A stretch of DNA of 64,000 nucleotides from Chryseobacterium aahli (lineage in GTDB: Bacteria; Bacteroidota; Bacteroidia; Flavobacteriales; Weeksellaceae), in assembly GCF_022699665.1 (NCBI RefSeq), contig NZ_JALDNB010000002.1, positions 744,001 through 808,000 on the forward strand, written 5' to 3'. How positions within the stretch are numbered: the stretch's first letter is position 1; each line of letters begins with the position of its first letter. Shown here in pieces: positions 26,155 to 34,554 of this stretch. The notes under the pieces are model-generated. The model was not told the DNA's origin and ran no database searches. It saw only the letters and a list, made by a program, of their open reading frames with translations. The translations under genes and the position numbers were made by a program.

Positions 26155-26182
26155 AAAGTCACAACACTGTTGTGGCTTTTTT
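26155..26182 (+). terminator. lgt terminator overlapping the nnrDE stop
   Basis: AAAGTCACAA pairs with TTGTGGCTTT (one G-T pair) and is followed by T residues on the plus strand. It overlaps the last codons of the convergent gene. Confidence 0.7.
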
Positions 26183-27673
26183 GTTGAGTTCCAAAAATAC
26201 ATTTCCAAGTTCATCAATAACATCAGTCGGTAGCATGGCTTCTTTTGAGAATTTCTGAGAAGCAAAATCTGCAGCCTTTCCGTGAAGCCAAACTCCTAAA
26301 ATACACACATTTTTGGGAGAGTAATTTTGAGCTAAAAGTGAAGTGATAATCCCCGTCAAAACATCTCCGCTGCCGCCTTTTGCCAAACCTGAGTTTCCGG
26401 TGATATTATAATAAACCTTTCCTTCCGGAGTGATAATCTGAGTGTGATGATCTTTCAACACAATATAAATCTGTAATTCTTGTGCTTTAGTTCTTCCCAA
26501 TTCCAGTCGCTCAAATGAATTTTTAGTTGAACCAAACAATCGCTCAAATTCTTTAGGATGCGGAGTAATAATCGAGTTTTTTTGAATTAAATTGATACTG
26601 TCTTTATTTTTAGCAATACTATTTAAAGCATCCGCATCTAGTAGCAATGGTGTTGAACTTTGTTCTAAAAATTTCAACAATGCTTTTTCCGTTAAAGAAT
26701 CTGTTCCTAAACCCGGACCTATTCCATAGACAGTATTATCCTGAATTTCAATTTCTTCTATCAATTTTTCGCCACCAGAAATAAACATTGCTTCCGGGCA
26801 AGTCATCTGAAGTATTTCGTATCCACAATTGGGAGCCAGCACAAAAGTTAATCCAGATCCTGTTTTCAAAGCTGATTTCGTAGCTAAAATTGCAGCACCT
26901 ATTTTACCGTAACTTCCTGCAACGATAACCGATTTGCCATAAGTTCCTTTGTGTGCAAAATCATTTCTTGGTTGAAAAATTTTGTAAACAATTGTTTCAT
27001 CAATCACAAAATAATCTGTTGCAGCTTTTTCTATAAATTCTTCACTTAAATCAATATCTAAAATCAAAACTTTACCCGCAAACTTTCCGGTTTCAGGATG
27101 TAAAAAACTGCGTTTCCAAAACTGAAAACTTAAAGTATAATCAGCTTTAAAAACAGTTTGATTTTCTTCTAAAATTTTATCAGAAAACAATCCTGAAGGA
27201 ACATCAACAGAAATTTTAATTTGATTAAGTTTATTCAGTGTATCGATTAATTTAACATAGATTCCATCTAATTTTCTCGATAATCCTGTTCCGAAAAGTG
27301 CATCAATAATCACAGTCTGACTAAACTGAATGGTGTTGATTTCTTTAAAATTATCAATTGAAATTCCAGAAAATTCTTTTAATCTTTTATAATTAATTTC
27401 AGCATTCCCTGAGAATTTTTCATTTGACTGATCAATAAAAACATGTACATCAAAACCTTTCAGATACAATAATCTGGCAATAGCAAAACCGTCTCCGCCG
27501 TTATTCCCATTTCCACAAAAAACCGCAAATTTCGTATGCTTTTTACAATTTTCAACAATCCAATTTACGCAAGCGGAAGAAGCTCTTTCCATTAATAAAA
27601 TTGAAGAAATAGGTTCGTTTTTTATGGTAAACTCATCCGCTAATCTGATGTTTTCTGCTGTTAAAATTTTCAT
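26159..27673 (-). CDS. nnr: Bifunctional NAD(P)H-hydrate epimerase/dehydratase
   Basis: The 504-residue protein fuses two repair enzymes. The N-terminal epimerase (about 1-210) carries FCGNGNNGGDGFAIARLL (from residue 52) and DALFGTGLSRKLDG. The C-terminal ADP-dependent dehydratase (about 230-500) carries GSYGKIGAAILATKSALKTG, YGIGPGLGTD, TPHPKEFERLFG and NSGLAKGGSGDVLTGII. Together they restore NADH and NADPH from damaged hydrates. The fusion is normal in bacteria. All key motifs are present. Confidence 0.95.
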   Translation of the reverse strand: MKILTAENIRLADEFTIKNEPISSILLMERASSACVNWIVENCKKHTKFAVFCGNGNNGGDGFAIARLLYLKGFDVHVFIDQSNEKFSGNAEINYKRLKEFSGISIDNFKEINTIQFSQTVIIDALFGTGLSRKLDGIYVKLIDTLNKLNQIKISVDVPSGLFSDKILEENQTVFKADYTLSFQFWKRSFLHPETGKFAGKVLILDIDLSEEFIEKAATDYFVIDETIVYKIFQPRNDFAHKGTYGKSVIVAGSYGKIGAAILATKSALKTGSGLTFVLAPNCGYEILQMTCPEAMFISGGEKLIEEIEIQDNTVYGIGPGLGTDSLTEKALLKFLEQSSTPLLLDADALNSIAKNKDSINLIQKNSIITPHPKEFERLFGSTKNSFERLELGRTKAQELQIYIVLKDHHTQIITPEGKVYYNITGNSGLAKGGSGDVLTGIITSLLAQNYSPKNVCILGVWLHGKAADFASQKFSKEAMLPTDVIDELGNVFLELNKKATTVL

Positions 27674-27749
27674 TGAAGCCTATTTTTATTAAAATTAATG
27701 ATTATAAATTAAAAATAATCCAATTATCATCGTAAAAACTAACCGAAAT

Positions 27750-27782
27750 TTGCATGATTAAAGTTTTTAAATGATAATTTTG
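27750..27782 (+). promoter_or_regulatory. mscL promoter
   Basis: TTG (27750-27752), 22 bases, TAATTTTG (27775-27782); transcript start predicted near 27786, about 24 bases before the ATG. Confidence 0.6.
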
Positions 27783-27809
27783 TGTTAAACATTTAAAAAA
27801 ATATAAATT

Positions 27810-28199
27810 ATGGGATTTGTTAAGGATTTTAAAGATTTTGCTTTTAAAGGCAATGTTGTCGATCTTGCTGTCGGTGTCATCATCGGTGCAGCTTTCAGTG
27901 CAATTGTAAAATCATTTGTTGATGATATTATTACACCTCTATTGTTGAATCCGGCATTGGAAAAAGCAAATGTAAAAAATATTGCAGAACTTTCATGGAA
28001 CGGAGTGAAATACGGAAATTTCTTGTCTTCGGTAATCAGTTTCATCATTGTAGCATTTGTTTTATTTATGCTCATCAAAGGAATTGCGAGTTTAAGCAAG
28101 AAAGAAGACACCGTTGTGGAAGCTCCTGCAGGACCAACTGAAGATCAAAAATTACTAATGGAAATCAGAGATTTGTTGAAAACTAAGAACAATATATAA
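27810..28199 (+). CDS. mscL: Large-conductance mechanosensitive channel MscL
   Basis: The 129-residue protein matches MscL throughout: amphipathic start GFVKDFKDFAFKGNVVDLAVG, pore-lining first helix VIIGAAFSAIVKSFVDDIITP, second helix FLSSVISFIIVAFVLFMLIKG and the C-terminal helix KLLMEIRDLL. It opens under membrane tension to release solutes during osmotic downshock. Length is typical and the promoter and terminator are both visible, so it is a single-gene unit. Confidence 0.96.
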   Translation: MGFVKDFKDFAFKGNVVDLAVGVIIGAAFSAIVKSFVDDIITPLLLNPALEKANVKNIAELSWNGVKYGNFLSSVISFIIVAFVLFMLIKGIASLSKKEDTVVEAPAGPTEDQKLLMEIRDLLKTKNNI

Positions 28200-28205
28200 A
28201 ATAAG

Positions 28206-28229
28206 AACGCCGCAAAAATTTGCGGCGTT
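28206..28229. terminator. Bidirectional terminator between mscL and serA-like gene
   Basis: AACGCCGCAAA (28206-28216) pairs with TTTGCGGCGTT (28219-28229), with T residues following on the plus strand. Confidence 0.85.
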
Positions 28230-28255
28230 TCTTATTTATTCTTAAAAATTCAAAA

Positions 28256-29215
28256 TTAATGAATCTGTAAAATGCTTGAAATCTGCTCTGCTAAAGAAAG
28301 ACTAATTCTATCCTGAGCTTCCAAAGTTGAAGCACCTGTATGAGGAGTTAAAGAGATTTTTGAATGATTTAAAATCGCTTTTGAAGGAGTAGGCTCGTTG
28401 ATGAAAACATCAAGACCTGCAAACTTCACTTTTCCTGAATCTAAAGCTTCTATTAAAGCAACTTCATCGATCACACCGCCTCTTGAGCAGTTTACGATTG
28501 CCACGCCGTCTTTCATGATGTCAAATTCATTCTTACCAATCATGAAACCTTCTTTCTGAGCCGGAACATGAAGCGTAATAAAATCTGAATGCTTTAAAAC
28601 TTCCTGTAAAGGTTCAGTTTCTATATCAACGTTAATAAACTGATTGTTATAGAAAGTTACTTTTATACTCGCTTTACCGATCATGTTATCAGCAGCAATC
28701 ACACGCATACCAAGACCTAAAGCGATTTTTGCCACTTCCTGACCGATTCTTCCCATCCCAACGATTCCGATGGTTTTTCCTTTCAATTCGATCCCTGCAG
28801 CATACGCTTTTTTAAGTGAAGCAAATTCTGTATCACCTACCAGAGGCATTTTTCTGTTTGAATCCTGCAAAAATCTTGCTCCTGAAAACAAATGTGCAAA
28901 CACTAATTCAGCAACAGATTCTGAAGAAGCCGAAGGAGTATTGATGACGTGAATTCCTTTTCCTCTTGCATAATCTACATCAATATTATCCATTCCCACT
29001 CCACCTCTACCGATGATCTCGATCGATGGGCAATTGTCAATCAATTCTTTTCTTACCTGCGTTGCGCTTCTTACCAAAATTGTACGGATTTTGTGCTCAT
29101 TAATATAATCCATCAAAAGCTCCTGCGGAACTTTTGTAGTGATTACTTCAAAACCTTTTTCCGTTAATGCATCAATCCCCGATTGATCTAAGCCATCGTT
29201 TGCTAAAACTTTCAT
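28256..29215 (-). CDS. serA: D-3-phosphoglycerate dehydrogenase-like (D-2-hydroxyacid dehydrogenase)
   Basis: The 319-residue protein has the NAD-binding GIVGMGRIGQEVAKIALGLGM, the catalytic Arg in NCSRGGVIDEVAL, Glu in INEPTP and His in LTPHTGAST. It lacks the C-terminal ACT domain of long SerA, as many short phosphoglycerate dehydrogenases do. The likely reaction is 3-phosphoglycerate to 3-phosphohydroxypyruvate, first step of serine synthesis. No serC or serB lies beside it, so the substrate rests on family resemblance only. Confidence 0.8.
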   Translation of the reverse strand: MKVLANDGLDQSGIDALTEKGFEVITTKVPQELLMDYINEHKIRTILVRSATQVRKELIDNCPSIEIIGRGGVGMDNIDVDYARGKGIHVINTPSASSESVAELVFAHLFSGARFLQDSNRKMPLVGDTEFASLKKAYAAGIELKGKTIGIVGMGRIGQEVAKIALGLGMRVIAADNMIGKASIKVTFYNNQFINVDIETEPLQEVLKHSDFITLHVPAQKEGFMIGKNEFDIMKDGVAIVNCSRGGVIDEVALIEALDSGKVKFAGLDVFINEPTPSKAILNHSKISLTPHTGASTLEAQDRISLSLAEQISSILQIH

Positions 29216-29310
29216 ATTCCTTTATATATTAAAAATGAAAGATTTAAAAATTAAAAAATGGAAGTCGTTTAAAACTTTATTTATTCAATTTTTAAATCTT
29301 CAATTAGATT

Positions 29311-29712
29311 TTAATCTTTAAAAACTTCAATGGTTACTTGTTTCTCAACCAAATCAGTGAATTTACCTTTATATCTTGTAGCTCTTACCAAGTGATTGTC
29401 GATCCAGTGGTAGTTTCCACCTCTTGGTTTTCCGCACAATACACTGTGATATTTGAATCCGTGTTTGTCTAACCAATCAATGGTAATCTGCTTTAAATTT
29501 TCAGTTCTTGATGTGAAAAAACAGATTTGGTGACCTTCGTCGTACCATTTGTTTACCGTTTCCAATGCATCAGGATAAGGAAGACAAGTAACCATTCTTT
29601 CCGGTTCTTCATTAGGAACGTCATCTGTAACTGTTCCGTCAATATCAATTAAATAATTCTTAACTCCGTCCTTCAGAATCGGACTGATATGCTCAATATA
29701 ATCTAGCTCCAT
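29311..29712 (-). CDS. HAD-superfamily hydrolase, small
   Basis: The 133-residue protein has the HAD motif I NYLIDIDGTVTDD (nucleophile D23, D25), motif II-like FFTSRTEN, and a late acidic segment GNYHWIDNHLVRA. It is a minimal HAD phosphatase without a full cap. Databases often attach sugar-phosphate names to this family without proof. A TAACTTTG box (complement of 29732-29739) precedes it. It is divergent from idi. Confidence 0.75.
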   Translation of the reverse strand: MELDYIEHISPILKDGVKNYLIDIDGTVTDDVPNEEPERMVTCLPYPDALETVNKWYDEGHQICFFTSRTENLKQITIDWLDKHGFKYHSVLCGKPRGGNYHWIDNHLVRATRYKGKFTDLVEKQVTIEVFKD

Positions 29713-29731
29713 CGTTCAAATTTTTAAAGCG

Positions 29732-29739
29732 CAAAGTTA
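29732..29739 (-). promoter_or_regulatory. TAACTTTG box of the HAD gene
   Basis: Minus-strand TAACTTTG ends 19 bases before the start codon at 29712. A -33 TTG at the ideal distance is not evident. Confidence 0.4.
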
Positions 29740-29938
29740 CACATTATTGATCAAAGACTTACATTAATCTTAGTTTATGTTAAAATTTTAACAATAAAAA
29801 TCTTTATAAATAAGTAAAAACAAGTATTCTATTGCATTTTTCACAAAATTAGCGTGTTATTTTTATTTTAAAAAAAGCCAATATTTCATAAATATTAAAA
29901 ATTTCACTCAAATATTTTACGTAATCATGATTAAAACT

Positions 29939-29946
29939 TAAATTTG
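29939..29946 (+). promoter_or_regulatory. TAAATTTG box directly before idi
   Basis: The box ends five bases before the idi ATG at 29952, so the mRNA is predicted to be leaderless or to have a leader of one or two bases. Confidence 0.5.
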
Positions 29947-29951
29947 TAGGA

Positions 29952-30461
29952 ATGGAAGAATACGTAGTTTTAGTAAATCCTGAAGATACAGTGTTAGGTT
30001 TGATGGAAAAACAGCAGGCTCATATCAATGGTTTGCTACACCGTGCATTTTCTGTTTTTTTATTTAATGATCAAGGTGAAATGCTCTTGCAGAAGCGTGC
30101 GGCAGAGAAATATCATTCTCCTAACCAATGGACGAATGCTGTTTGTTCTCATCCCCGAGATGGCGAATCTTATCTTGAAGGAGCCAAACGCAGACTAAAA
30201 GAAGAATTGGGAATAGAAACTGAACTTTCAGAAAAATTTAACTTCATCTATAAAGCAGACGTTGGCAGCGGACTTTGGGAGCATGAGCTCGATTATGTTT
30301 TTACAGGAACTTACAATGCAGACTTTAATTTAAATAAAAATGAAGTTGAGGAAGTTCGATACATTTCCATGAAAGATCTGGATCAAGAAATTTCAGAATA
30401 TCCTGAACAATTTACAGAATGGTTTAAAATTATTTTAGAAGAATACAAACACAATTTTTAA
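29952..30461 (+). CDS. idi: Isopentenyl-diphosphate delta-isomerase, type I
   Basis: The 169-residue Nudix-fold protein has HRAFSVFLFN, the catalytic Cys in TNAVCSHP (C65), the Nudix-like helix LEGAKRRLKEELGIE and the catalytic Glu region LWEHELDYVF (E110, E112). It interconverts IPP and DMAPP. Flavobacteriia generally use the mevalonate route, where this enzyme is needed. A TAAATTTG box ends five bases before the ATG. The next gene follows after 9 bases and is probably co-transcribed. Confidence 0.95.
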   Translation: MEEYVVLVNPEDTVLGLMEKQQAHINGLLHRAFSVFLFNDQGEMLLQKRAAEKYHSPNQWTNAVCSHPRDGESYLEGAKRRLKEELGIETELSEKFNFIYKADVGSGLWEHELDYVFTGTYNADFNLNKNEVEEVRYISMKDLDQEISEYPEQFTEWFKIILEEYKHNF

Positions 30462-30470
30462 GCACCTATA

Positions 30471-30947
30471 ATGAAAAGAATAGTATTTCTTTTTGCTCTC
30501 GTTATTTCTTTAGGTCTGTTTGGTCAGAAATCAGATACTAAAGTTTTTGAAAGCGAAAATTACTCATTGACCATGCCAGATACATGGAAAGCAACCAACG
30601 ATGAAGGCATTGTTAACATTTTTCCGACCAACCAGATTGGTGCAATAACCATTTCTGAATATCATGATTTAGAACTTCCCAAAGCCGAAACCAAGAAATT
30701 CATTCTTGCTCTTTACAATTCTTCGGATGACGAGAAAAAAATTAAGACCGGCAGTGGTAAAAGAGGTTACACAGAGTATTTTTACGAATATTTTGACGAA
30801 AAAGAAAATCTTTTCTGGATCACTAAAGTGTTTCAAAAAAGCAAAGAAATCTATATTGTCAGCATCAACTGCCAAAAAAAATACTGGAATGGAAATTATA
30901 TGAAAGTTTTTAACGAGACTTTTGACAGTTTTAAAATAAAAAAATAG
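30471..30947 (+). CDS. Hypothetical exported protein (PsbP-like size and layout)
   Basis: The 158-residue protein has a signal peptide (MKRIVFLFALVISLGLFGQ) and a soluble domain beginning FESENYSLTMPDTWKATND, a layout seen in small PsbP-like or DUF1795-like domains, though I cannot assign it firmly. It follows idi by 9 bases, likely sharing its transcript, but nothing else ties it to isoprenoids. A weak hairpin (AATCTTA/TAAGATT, 30948-30964) follows. Function unknown. Confidence 0.65.
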   Translation: MKRIVFLFALVISLGLFGQKSDTKVFESENYSLTMPDTWKATNDEGIVNIFPTNQIGAITISEYHDLELPKAETKKFILALYNSSDDEKKIKTGSGKRGYTEYFYEYFDEKENLFWITKVFQKSKEIYIVSINCQKKYWNGNYMKVFNETFDSFKIKK

Positions 30948-31005
30948 AATCTTATTGTAAGATTTTCACTTTTCAAATTAAGAATATTTATAAATAAAAA
31001 TAAAC

Positions 31006-32082
31006 ATGAAGAAAACAGCCTTGTACGATAAACACGTTTCTTTGGGAGCGAAAATAGTACCTTTTGCAGGATTTGATATGCCTGTACAATATTCCGGAGT
31101 GACGGAAGAGCACTTTGCAGTAAGAGAAAAAGCGGGATTATTTGACGTATCTCACATGGGACAGTTTTTCATTGAAGGTGCAGGCTCGAAAGATCTTTTG
31201 CAGTTTGTAACAACCAATAACGTTGATGCTCTTGAGAACGGAAAAGCTCAATACTCTTGTCTTCCGAACGAAGATGGCGGAATTGTAGATGACCTTATCG
31301 TTTACAAAATGGAAGACGACAAATATTTTGTAGTTGTCAACGCTTCAAACATTGAAAAAGACTGGAATCACATTTCAAAATACAATACTTTCGGTGCAAA
31401 AATGACGAATGCTTCAGATGAAATGTCTCTTTTGGCAGTTCAGGGACCGAAAGCGACTGAAATTCTTCAGAAGATAACTGAAACTAATTTATCAGAAATT
31501 CCTTATTACCATTTTACAATCGGTTCAATAGCCGGAGTAAGTGATGTAATTATTTCAAATACTGGTTACACAGGAAGCGGTGGTTTTGAAATTTATTTTA
31601 AAAATGACAATGCAGTACAACTTTGGGATGCAATCATTGAAGCTGGAGAAAACGAAGGAATTATTCCTTGCGGATTGGCTGCCAGAGATACTTTAAGATT
31701 AGAAAAAGGTTTCTGTTTGTACGGAATGGACATTGATGATACAACTTCTCCTATCGAAGCTGGGTTAGGCTGGATCACAAAATTTGATAAAGATTTTGTG
31801 TCTAAAGATATTTTTGCAAAACAAAAAGAAGAAGGAGTTACCAAAAAATTAGTAGGTTTTGAATTAACTGATAAAGGTGTTCCAAGACATGATTATCCTG
31901 TGGTAGACGCAGAAGGAAACGTGATTGGAAGAGTAACTTCCGGAACGCAATCTCCAATGAAGAAAATCGGTTTGGGAATCGCTTATGTTGATAAGCCTCA
32001 TTTCAAATTGGGAGCTGAAATTTTTATCCAGGTTAGAAATAAAAATATTCCTGCGAAAGTTGTTAAAATGCCTTTCGTTTAG
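31006..32082 (+). CDS. gcvT: Aminomethyltransferase, T-protein of glycine cleavage
   Basis: The 358-residue protein matches GcvT: GAKIVPFAGFDMPVQY near the start, FDVSHMGQFFIEG, NTGYTGSGGFEIYF, PCGLAARDTLRLEKGFCLYG and the C-terminal SGTQSPMKKIGLGIAYV. It releases ammonia from the aminomethyl-lipoyl H-protein and makes methylene-tetrahydrofolate. It stands alone; gcvH and gcvP are not here. No glycine riboswitch is apparent in the 58-base leader. Ends in a strong terminator. Confidence 0.95.
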   Translation: MKKTALYDKHVSLGAKIVPFAGFDMPVQYSGVTEEHFAVREKAGLFDVSHMGQFFIEGAGSKDLLQFVTTNNVDALENGKAQYSCLPNEDGGIVDDLIVYKMEDDKYFVVVNASNIEKDWNHISKYNTFGAKMTNASDEMSLLAVQGPKATEILQKITETNLSEIPYYHFTIGSIAGVSDVIISNTGYTGSGGFEIYFKNDNAVQLWDAIIEAGENEGIIPCGLAARDTLRLEKGFCLYGMDIDDTTSPIEAGLGWITKFDKDFVSKDIFAKQKEEGVTKKLVGFELTDKGVPRHDYPVVDAEGNVIGRVTSGTQSPMKKIGLGIAYVDKPHFKLGAEIFIQVRNKNIPAKVVKMPFV

Positions 32083-32129
32083 CATATTACTATTTGCAGC
32101 TGGTTTTTGGCTAGTCTGCTTTTACATAC

Positions 32130-32160
32130 AAAAAACCACAGATTGCTCTGTGGTTTTTTT
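32130..32160 (+). terminator. gcvT terminator
   Basis: AAAAAACCACAGA (32130-32142) pairs with TCTGTGGTTTTTT (from 32147), with a T-run; also faces the convergent ArsC-like gene. Confidence 0.85.
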
Positions 32161-32182
32161 ACTTTTTTTGACAGAAAAATTT

Positions 32183-32539
32183 TTAATTATTTCCGTTGAA
32201 ATGAGCTCTTAAATTCTCAATATTCTTCTTGTCGTTTCCTATGAAAATCTCCGTATCAGTAAGGAAAACCGGACGTTTCAAGAACGTGTAATGATCTAAC
32301 AACAACTCTTTGAAATCGTCTTCACCCATTGTTTTCAAATCAAGTTCTCTCAATTTGATCTGGGTTGATTTTTTACTGAACAAATCCTCGTAAGAATTTG
32401 TGATTTTATGCATGGCTTCCACTTCTTCTTGTGTGATAGGCTCTTTCTTTATTTCGCGCATCTCCCAGTCTCTCAGATCAAATTTTGCTAAAATTTTTCT
32501 GCATGTGTCGCAACTATTAAGATAAAATACTTTCTTCAT
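32183..32539 (-). CDS. ArsC/Spx-family thioredoxin-fold protein
   Basis: The 118-residue protein begins MKKVFYLNSCDTCRK with a CxxC pair (C10, C13) and has the conserved late segment FLKRPVFLTDTEIFIG, where the Arg-Pro is diagnostic of the ArsC/Spx family. It could be an arsenate reductase-like thiol enzyme or a YffB-type reductase. No arsenic resistance genes lie nearby, and Spx-type partner genes are absent. Family firm, substrate unknown. Confidence 0.85.
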   Translation of the reverse strand: MKKVFYLNSCDTCRKILAKFDLRDWEMREIKKEPITQEEVEAMHKITNSYEDLFSKKSTQIKLRELDLKTMGEDDFKELLLDHYTFLKRPVFLTDTEIFIGNDKKNIENLRAHFNGNN

Positions 32540-32678
32540 CTATATATTAATTAATTATTTTTTAAAATTTCTCTCCAAATTGGATATTATTACAAGATAC
32601 CACTTTAATATGGAAAAACAGCTATTTAATTTCACTTTGTGATAATTAATGAATATCTTTATTAAAATTTAAATAAAA

Positions 32679-33146
32679 ATGGATAATAAGCCTGTGACTT
32701 TTCAGTTTATTTCGGAGCCTTCAGATGTCAATTATGGGGGAAATGTACATGGTGGAAGCGTTATGAAATGGATTGACCAGGCAGGATACGCCTGCGCAAC
32801 AACTTGGAGCGGAAATTATTCTGTAACAGTCTATGTAGGCGGAATTCGTTTTTATGAGCCAATAAAAATCGGAGAAATCGTAAAAGTTGAGGCTCAAGTC
32901 ATCTATACCGGCTCATCGAGTATGCATATTTCGATCAATGTCTTCTCAAGAAACCTTAAACAACCGATTTTTGATAAAAAAACACACTGCATTATCGTTT
33001 TTGTAGCCGTTGATGAAAACGGTAAAAAATTACCCGTTCCTAAATGGATTCCGGAAACCAATGAAGAAAAACAGCAGGAAATGTATGCCAAACGTCTGAT
33101 GGAGCTCAGAACGCAAATTGAAGATGAAATGAAACCTTTTCTTTAA
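32679..33146 (+). CDS. Acyl-CoA thioesterase, BACH/YciA type
   Basis: The 155-residue hotdog protein carries NYGGNVHGGSVMKWIDQAGYACA, the family's active-site segment (conserved Asn/His/Gly followed by an Asp on the long helix), plus VGGIRFYEPIKIGEIV and a long charged C-terminal helix (NEEKQQEMYAKRLMELR). It hydrolyses acyl-CoA in the cytoplasm. It is different in type from the YbgC-like enzyme at 19720-20133. The next gene starts 9 bases after its stop, so the two probably form an operon. Confidence 0.88.
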   Translation: MDNKPVTFQFISEPSDVNYGGNVHGGSVMKWIDQAGYACATTWSGNYSVTVYVGGIRFYEPIKIGEIVKVEAQVIYTGSSSMHISINVFSRNLKQPIFDKKTHCIIVFVAVDENGKKLPVPKWIPETNEEKQQEMYAKRLMELRTQIEDEMKPFL

Positions 33147-33155
33147 CAGAAAATT

Positions 33156-34031
33156 ATGCAGAGAATTGATTTTTTGAAACTGTCATCTTTAGGTTTTTTG
33201 GGATTATATTCTTGCGGAATCTCAAAATCTATGAACACAAACCAACGTTTAGCTTTACAAATTTATACCATTCGGGACGCTGTCTCTCAAAATCTGGAAA
33301 AAGCCTTCGAGAAAATCGCTTCTTTAGGTTATAAAGATGTAGAAATCTATGGATATGATGGAACTTTTTTTGGCAAAAACAGAAATGAATTTCAATCTAT
33401 TTTAAATAGCACAGGTTTAAAAGTCATCAGTTCGCATCATCGTACCGGAATCACCGATAAAGATGAAGGGACACTTTTAAAAAACTGGGAAAATACGCTA
33501 GATGATCTAAATTATATCGGCGCAAAATACGCCGTTTGCTCTTATCTTCCCGAAGCCGAAAGAAGTCTTGAAAATTACCGAAAACTTCTGGAAGTTTTGG
33601 AAAATGCTGGTAAAATTTCAAAGCAAAACGGAATCCAACTTGCGTATCACAATCACGATTTTGAATTTTTAAAAATGGATGATCAAAAGAATTTCTATGA
33701 CTTCATTTTAGAAAATACTTCGCCGGATTTGGTTAAAATGGAACTTGATTTATATTGGATTGCAAAAGCAGGATTTGATCCGCTAACTTATTTTGAAAAA
33801 TATCCTGGAAGATTTCCATTGTGGCATGTGAAAGATATGCAGAAAGAAACAGAAAATTTCGCAGAAATCGGAAATGGGACTATTGATTTTAAAAGAATTT
33901 TTGAAGCCAGAGAAAAAGCTGGTTTAGAATATTGGTTTGTTGAGCAGGATTCGAGTGAGAGAGATATTTTTGAGAGTATTTCGATGAGTAAAAAATACAT
34001 TGAAAGCCATTCTTTCTTCTTCAATAAATAA
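33156..34031 (+). CDS. Sugar phosphate isomerase/epimerase-like TIM-barrel protein, exported
   Basis: The 291-residue protein starts with a lipoprotein-like or twin-hydrophobic leader (LKLSSLGFLGLYSCGIS, Cys about residue 21), then the xylose isomerase-like barrel: LALQIYTIRDAV, IASLGYKDVEIYGYDG, LAYHNHDFEF, VKMELDLYWIAKAGFDP, LWHVKDM and WFVEQDSS. The His/Glu/Asp residues in these strands would bind metal. Such exported members occur in sugar degradation in Bacteroidetes, but no glycan locus is present. Substrate unknown. Confidence 0.82.
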   Translation: MQRIDFLKLSSLGFLGLYSCGISKSMNTNQRLALQIYTIRDAVSQNLEKAFEKIASLGYKDVEIYGYDGTFFGKNRNEFQSILNSTGLKVISSHHRTGITDKDEGTLLKNWENTLDDLNYIGAKYAVCSYLPEAERSLENYRKLLEVLENAGKISKQNGIQLAYHNHDFEFLKMDDQKNFYDFILENTSPDLVKMELDLYWIAKAGFDPLTYFEKYPGRFPLWHVKDMQKETENFAEIGNGTIDFKRIFEAREKAGLEYWFVEQDSSERDIFESISMSKKYIESHSFFFNK

Positions 34032-34036
34032 ATGCA

Positions 34037-34063
34037 AAAGTCTTCCAAATAATGGAAGACTTT
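34037..34063. terminator. Bidirectional terminator below the peptide triplet
   Basis: AAAGTCTTCCA (34037-34047) pairs with TGGAAGACTTT (34053-34063), loop of five; T-rich on both sides. Confidence 0.85.
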
Positions 34064-34086
34064 CTATTTTTAAATATTTTTTAATA

Positions 34087-34272
34087 TTAACAAGTAATTA
34101 CTTGCGGGCATCCTATATATTGACTGCAATATTTAGGTCCGGTCACTGCTCCGGTGCAGCTGCAACCACAAAGTGATAAATCTGGAGTTCCGATTTTACC
34201 GACACCTCCTACGATATCTTTCAGATCAGCACTTTTCAATTTCTTAGCGTTATTCAAAAATTTCTTTGACAT
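34087..34272 (-). CDS. Small Cys-rich GG-leader peptide, copy 3
   Basis: The 61-residue peptide has a leader ending LKSADLKDIVGG and a core PDLSLCGCSCTGAVTGP followed by three more cysteines (six in total). The double glycine is the cleavage site seen in bacteriocin-type and other Bacteroidetes natural-product precursors exported by peptidase-containing ABC transporters. It differs from copies 1 and 2 at the very start (MSKKFLNN) and ends right after the sixth Cys, without their DDxAV tail. It is the last of three tandem genes; the shared terminator follows. Confidence 0.8.
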   Translation of the reverse strand: MSKKFLNNAKKLKSADLKDIVGGVGKIGTPDLSLCGCSCTGAVTGPKYCSQYIGCPQVITC

Positions 34273-34308
34273 AATTCTGTGATTTTACTTTTTTGGAGAA
34301 AGTTTAAA

Positions 34309-34512
34309 TTATATAGCAACAGCATCATCACAAGTATACACTTGTGGACAAGCTATATAAGATGAACAATAGAAAGGCCCCGTTACAGCACCAGAACAGC
34401 TACATCCACAAAGAGACAAATCTGGTTTACCAATTTTACCGACACCACCTACGATATCTTTTAGATCAGCACTTTTTAATTTCTTAGCGTTTTTTAAAAT
34501 TTCGTTTAACAT
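34309..34512 (-). CDS. Small Cys-rich GG-leader peptide, copy 2
   Basis: This 67-residue peptide shares the leader (MLNEILKNAKKLKSADLKD, then IVGG) with copy 1 exactly, and the core SLCGCSCSGAVTGP with Cys at the same six places. The variable positions lie between the fourth and fifth Cys (SSYIA here, PTYIG in copy 1, SQYIG in copy 3). It lies 42 bases after copy 1 and 36 bases before copy 3. A conserved leader with a varied core is typical of peptide precursors that pass through one processing machine. Confidence 0.82.
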   Translation of the reverse strand: MLNEILKNAKKLKSADLKDIVGGVGKIGKPDLSLCGCSCSGAVTGPFYCSSYIACPQVYTCDDAVAI

Positions 34513-34554
34513 AATGATTTGGGTTTTAAGTTAAAAAATATAAAAATCTTTAAT

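Noticed and set aside
29239..29300. Long inverted repeat AAGATTTAAAAATT / AATTTTTAAATCTT as a regulatory RNA
   Set aside because: It is purely AT-rich with a 34-base loop in an AT-rich gap, so chance pairing or a weak terminator is a sufficient explanation.
30948..31005. Glycine riboswitch in front of gcvT
   Set aside because: The leader is only 58 bases and has no matching structure; only a weak hairpin is present.
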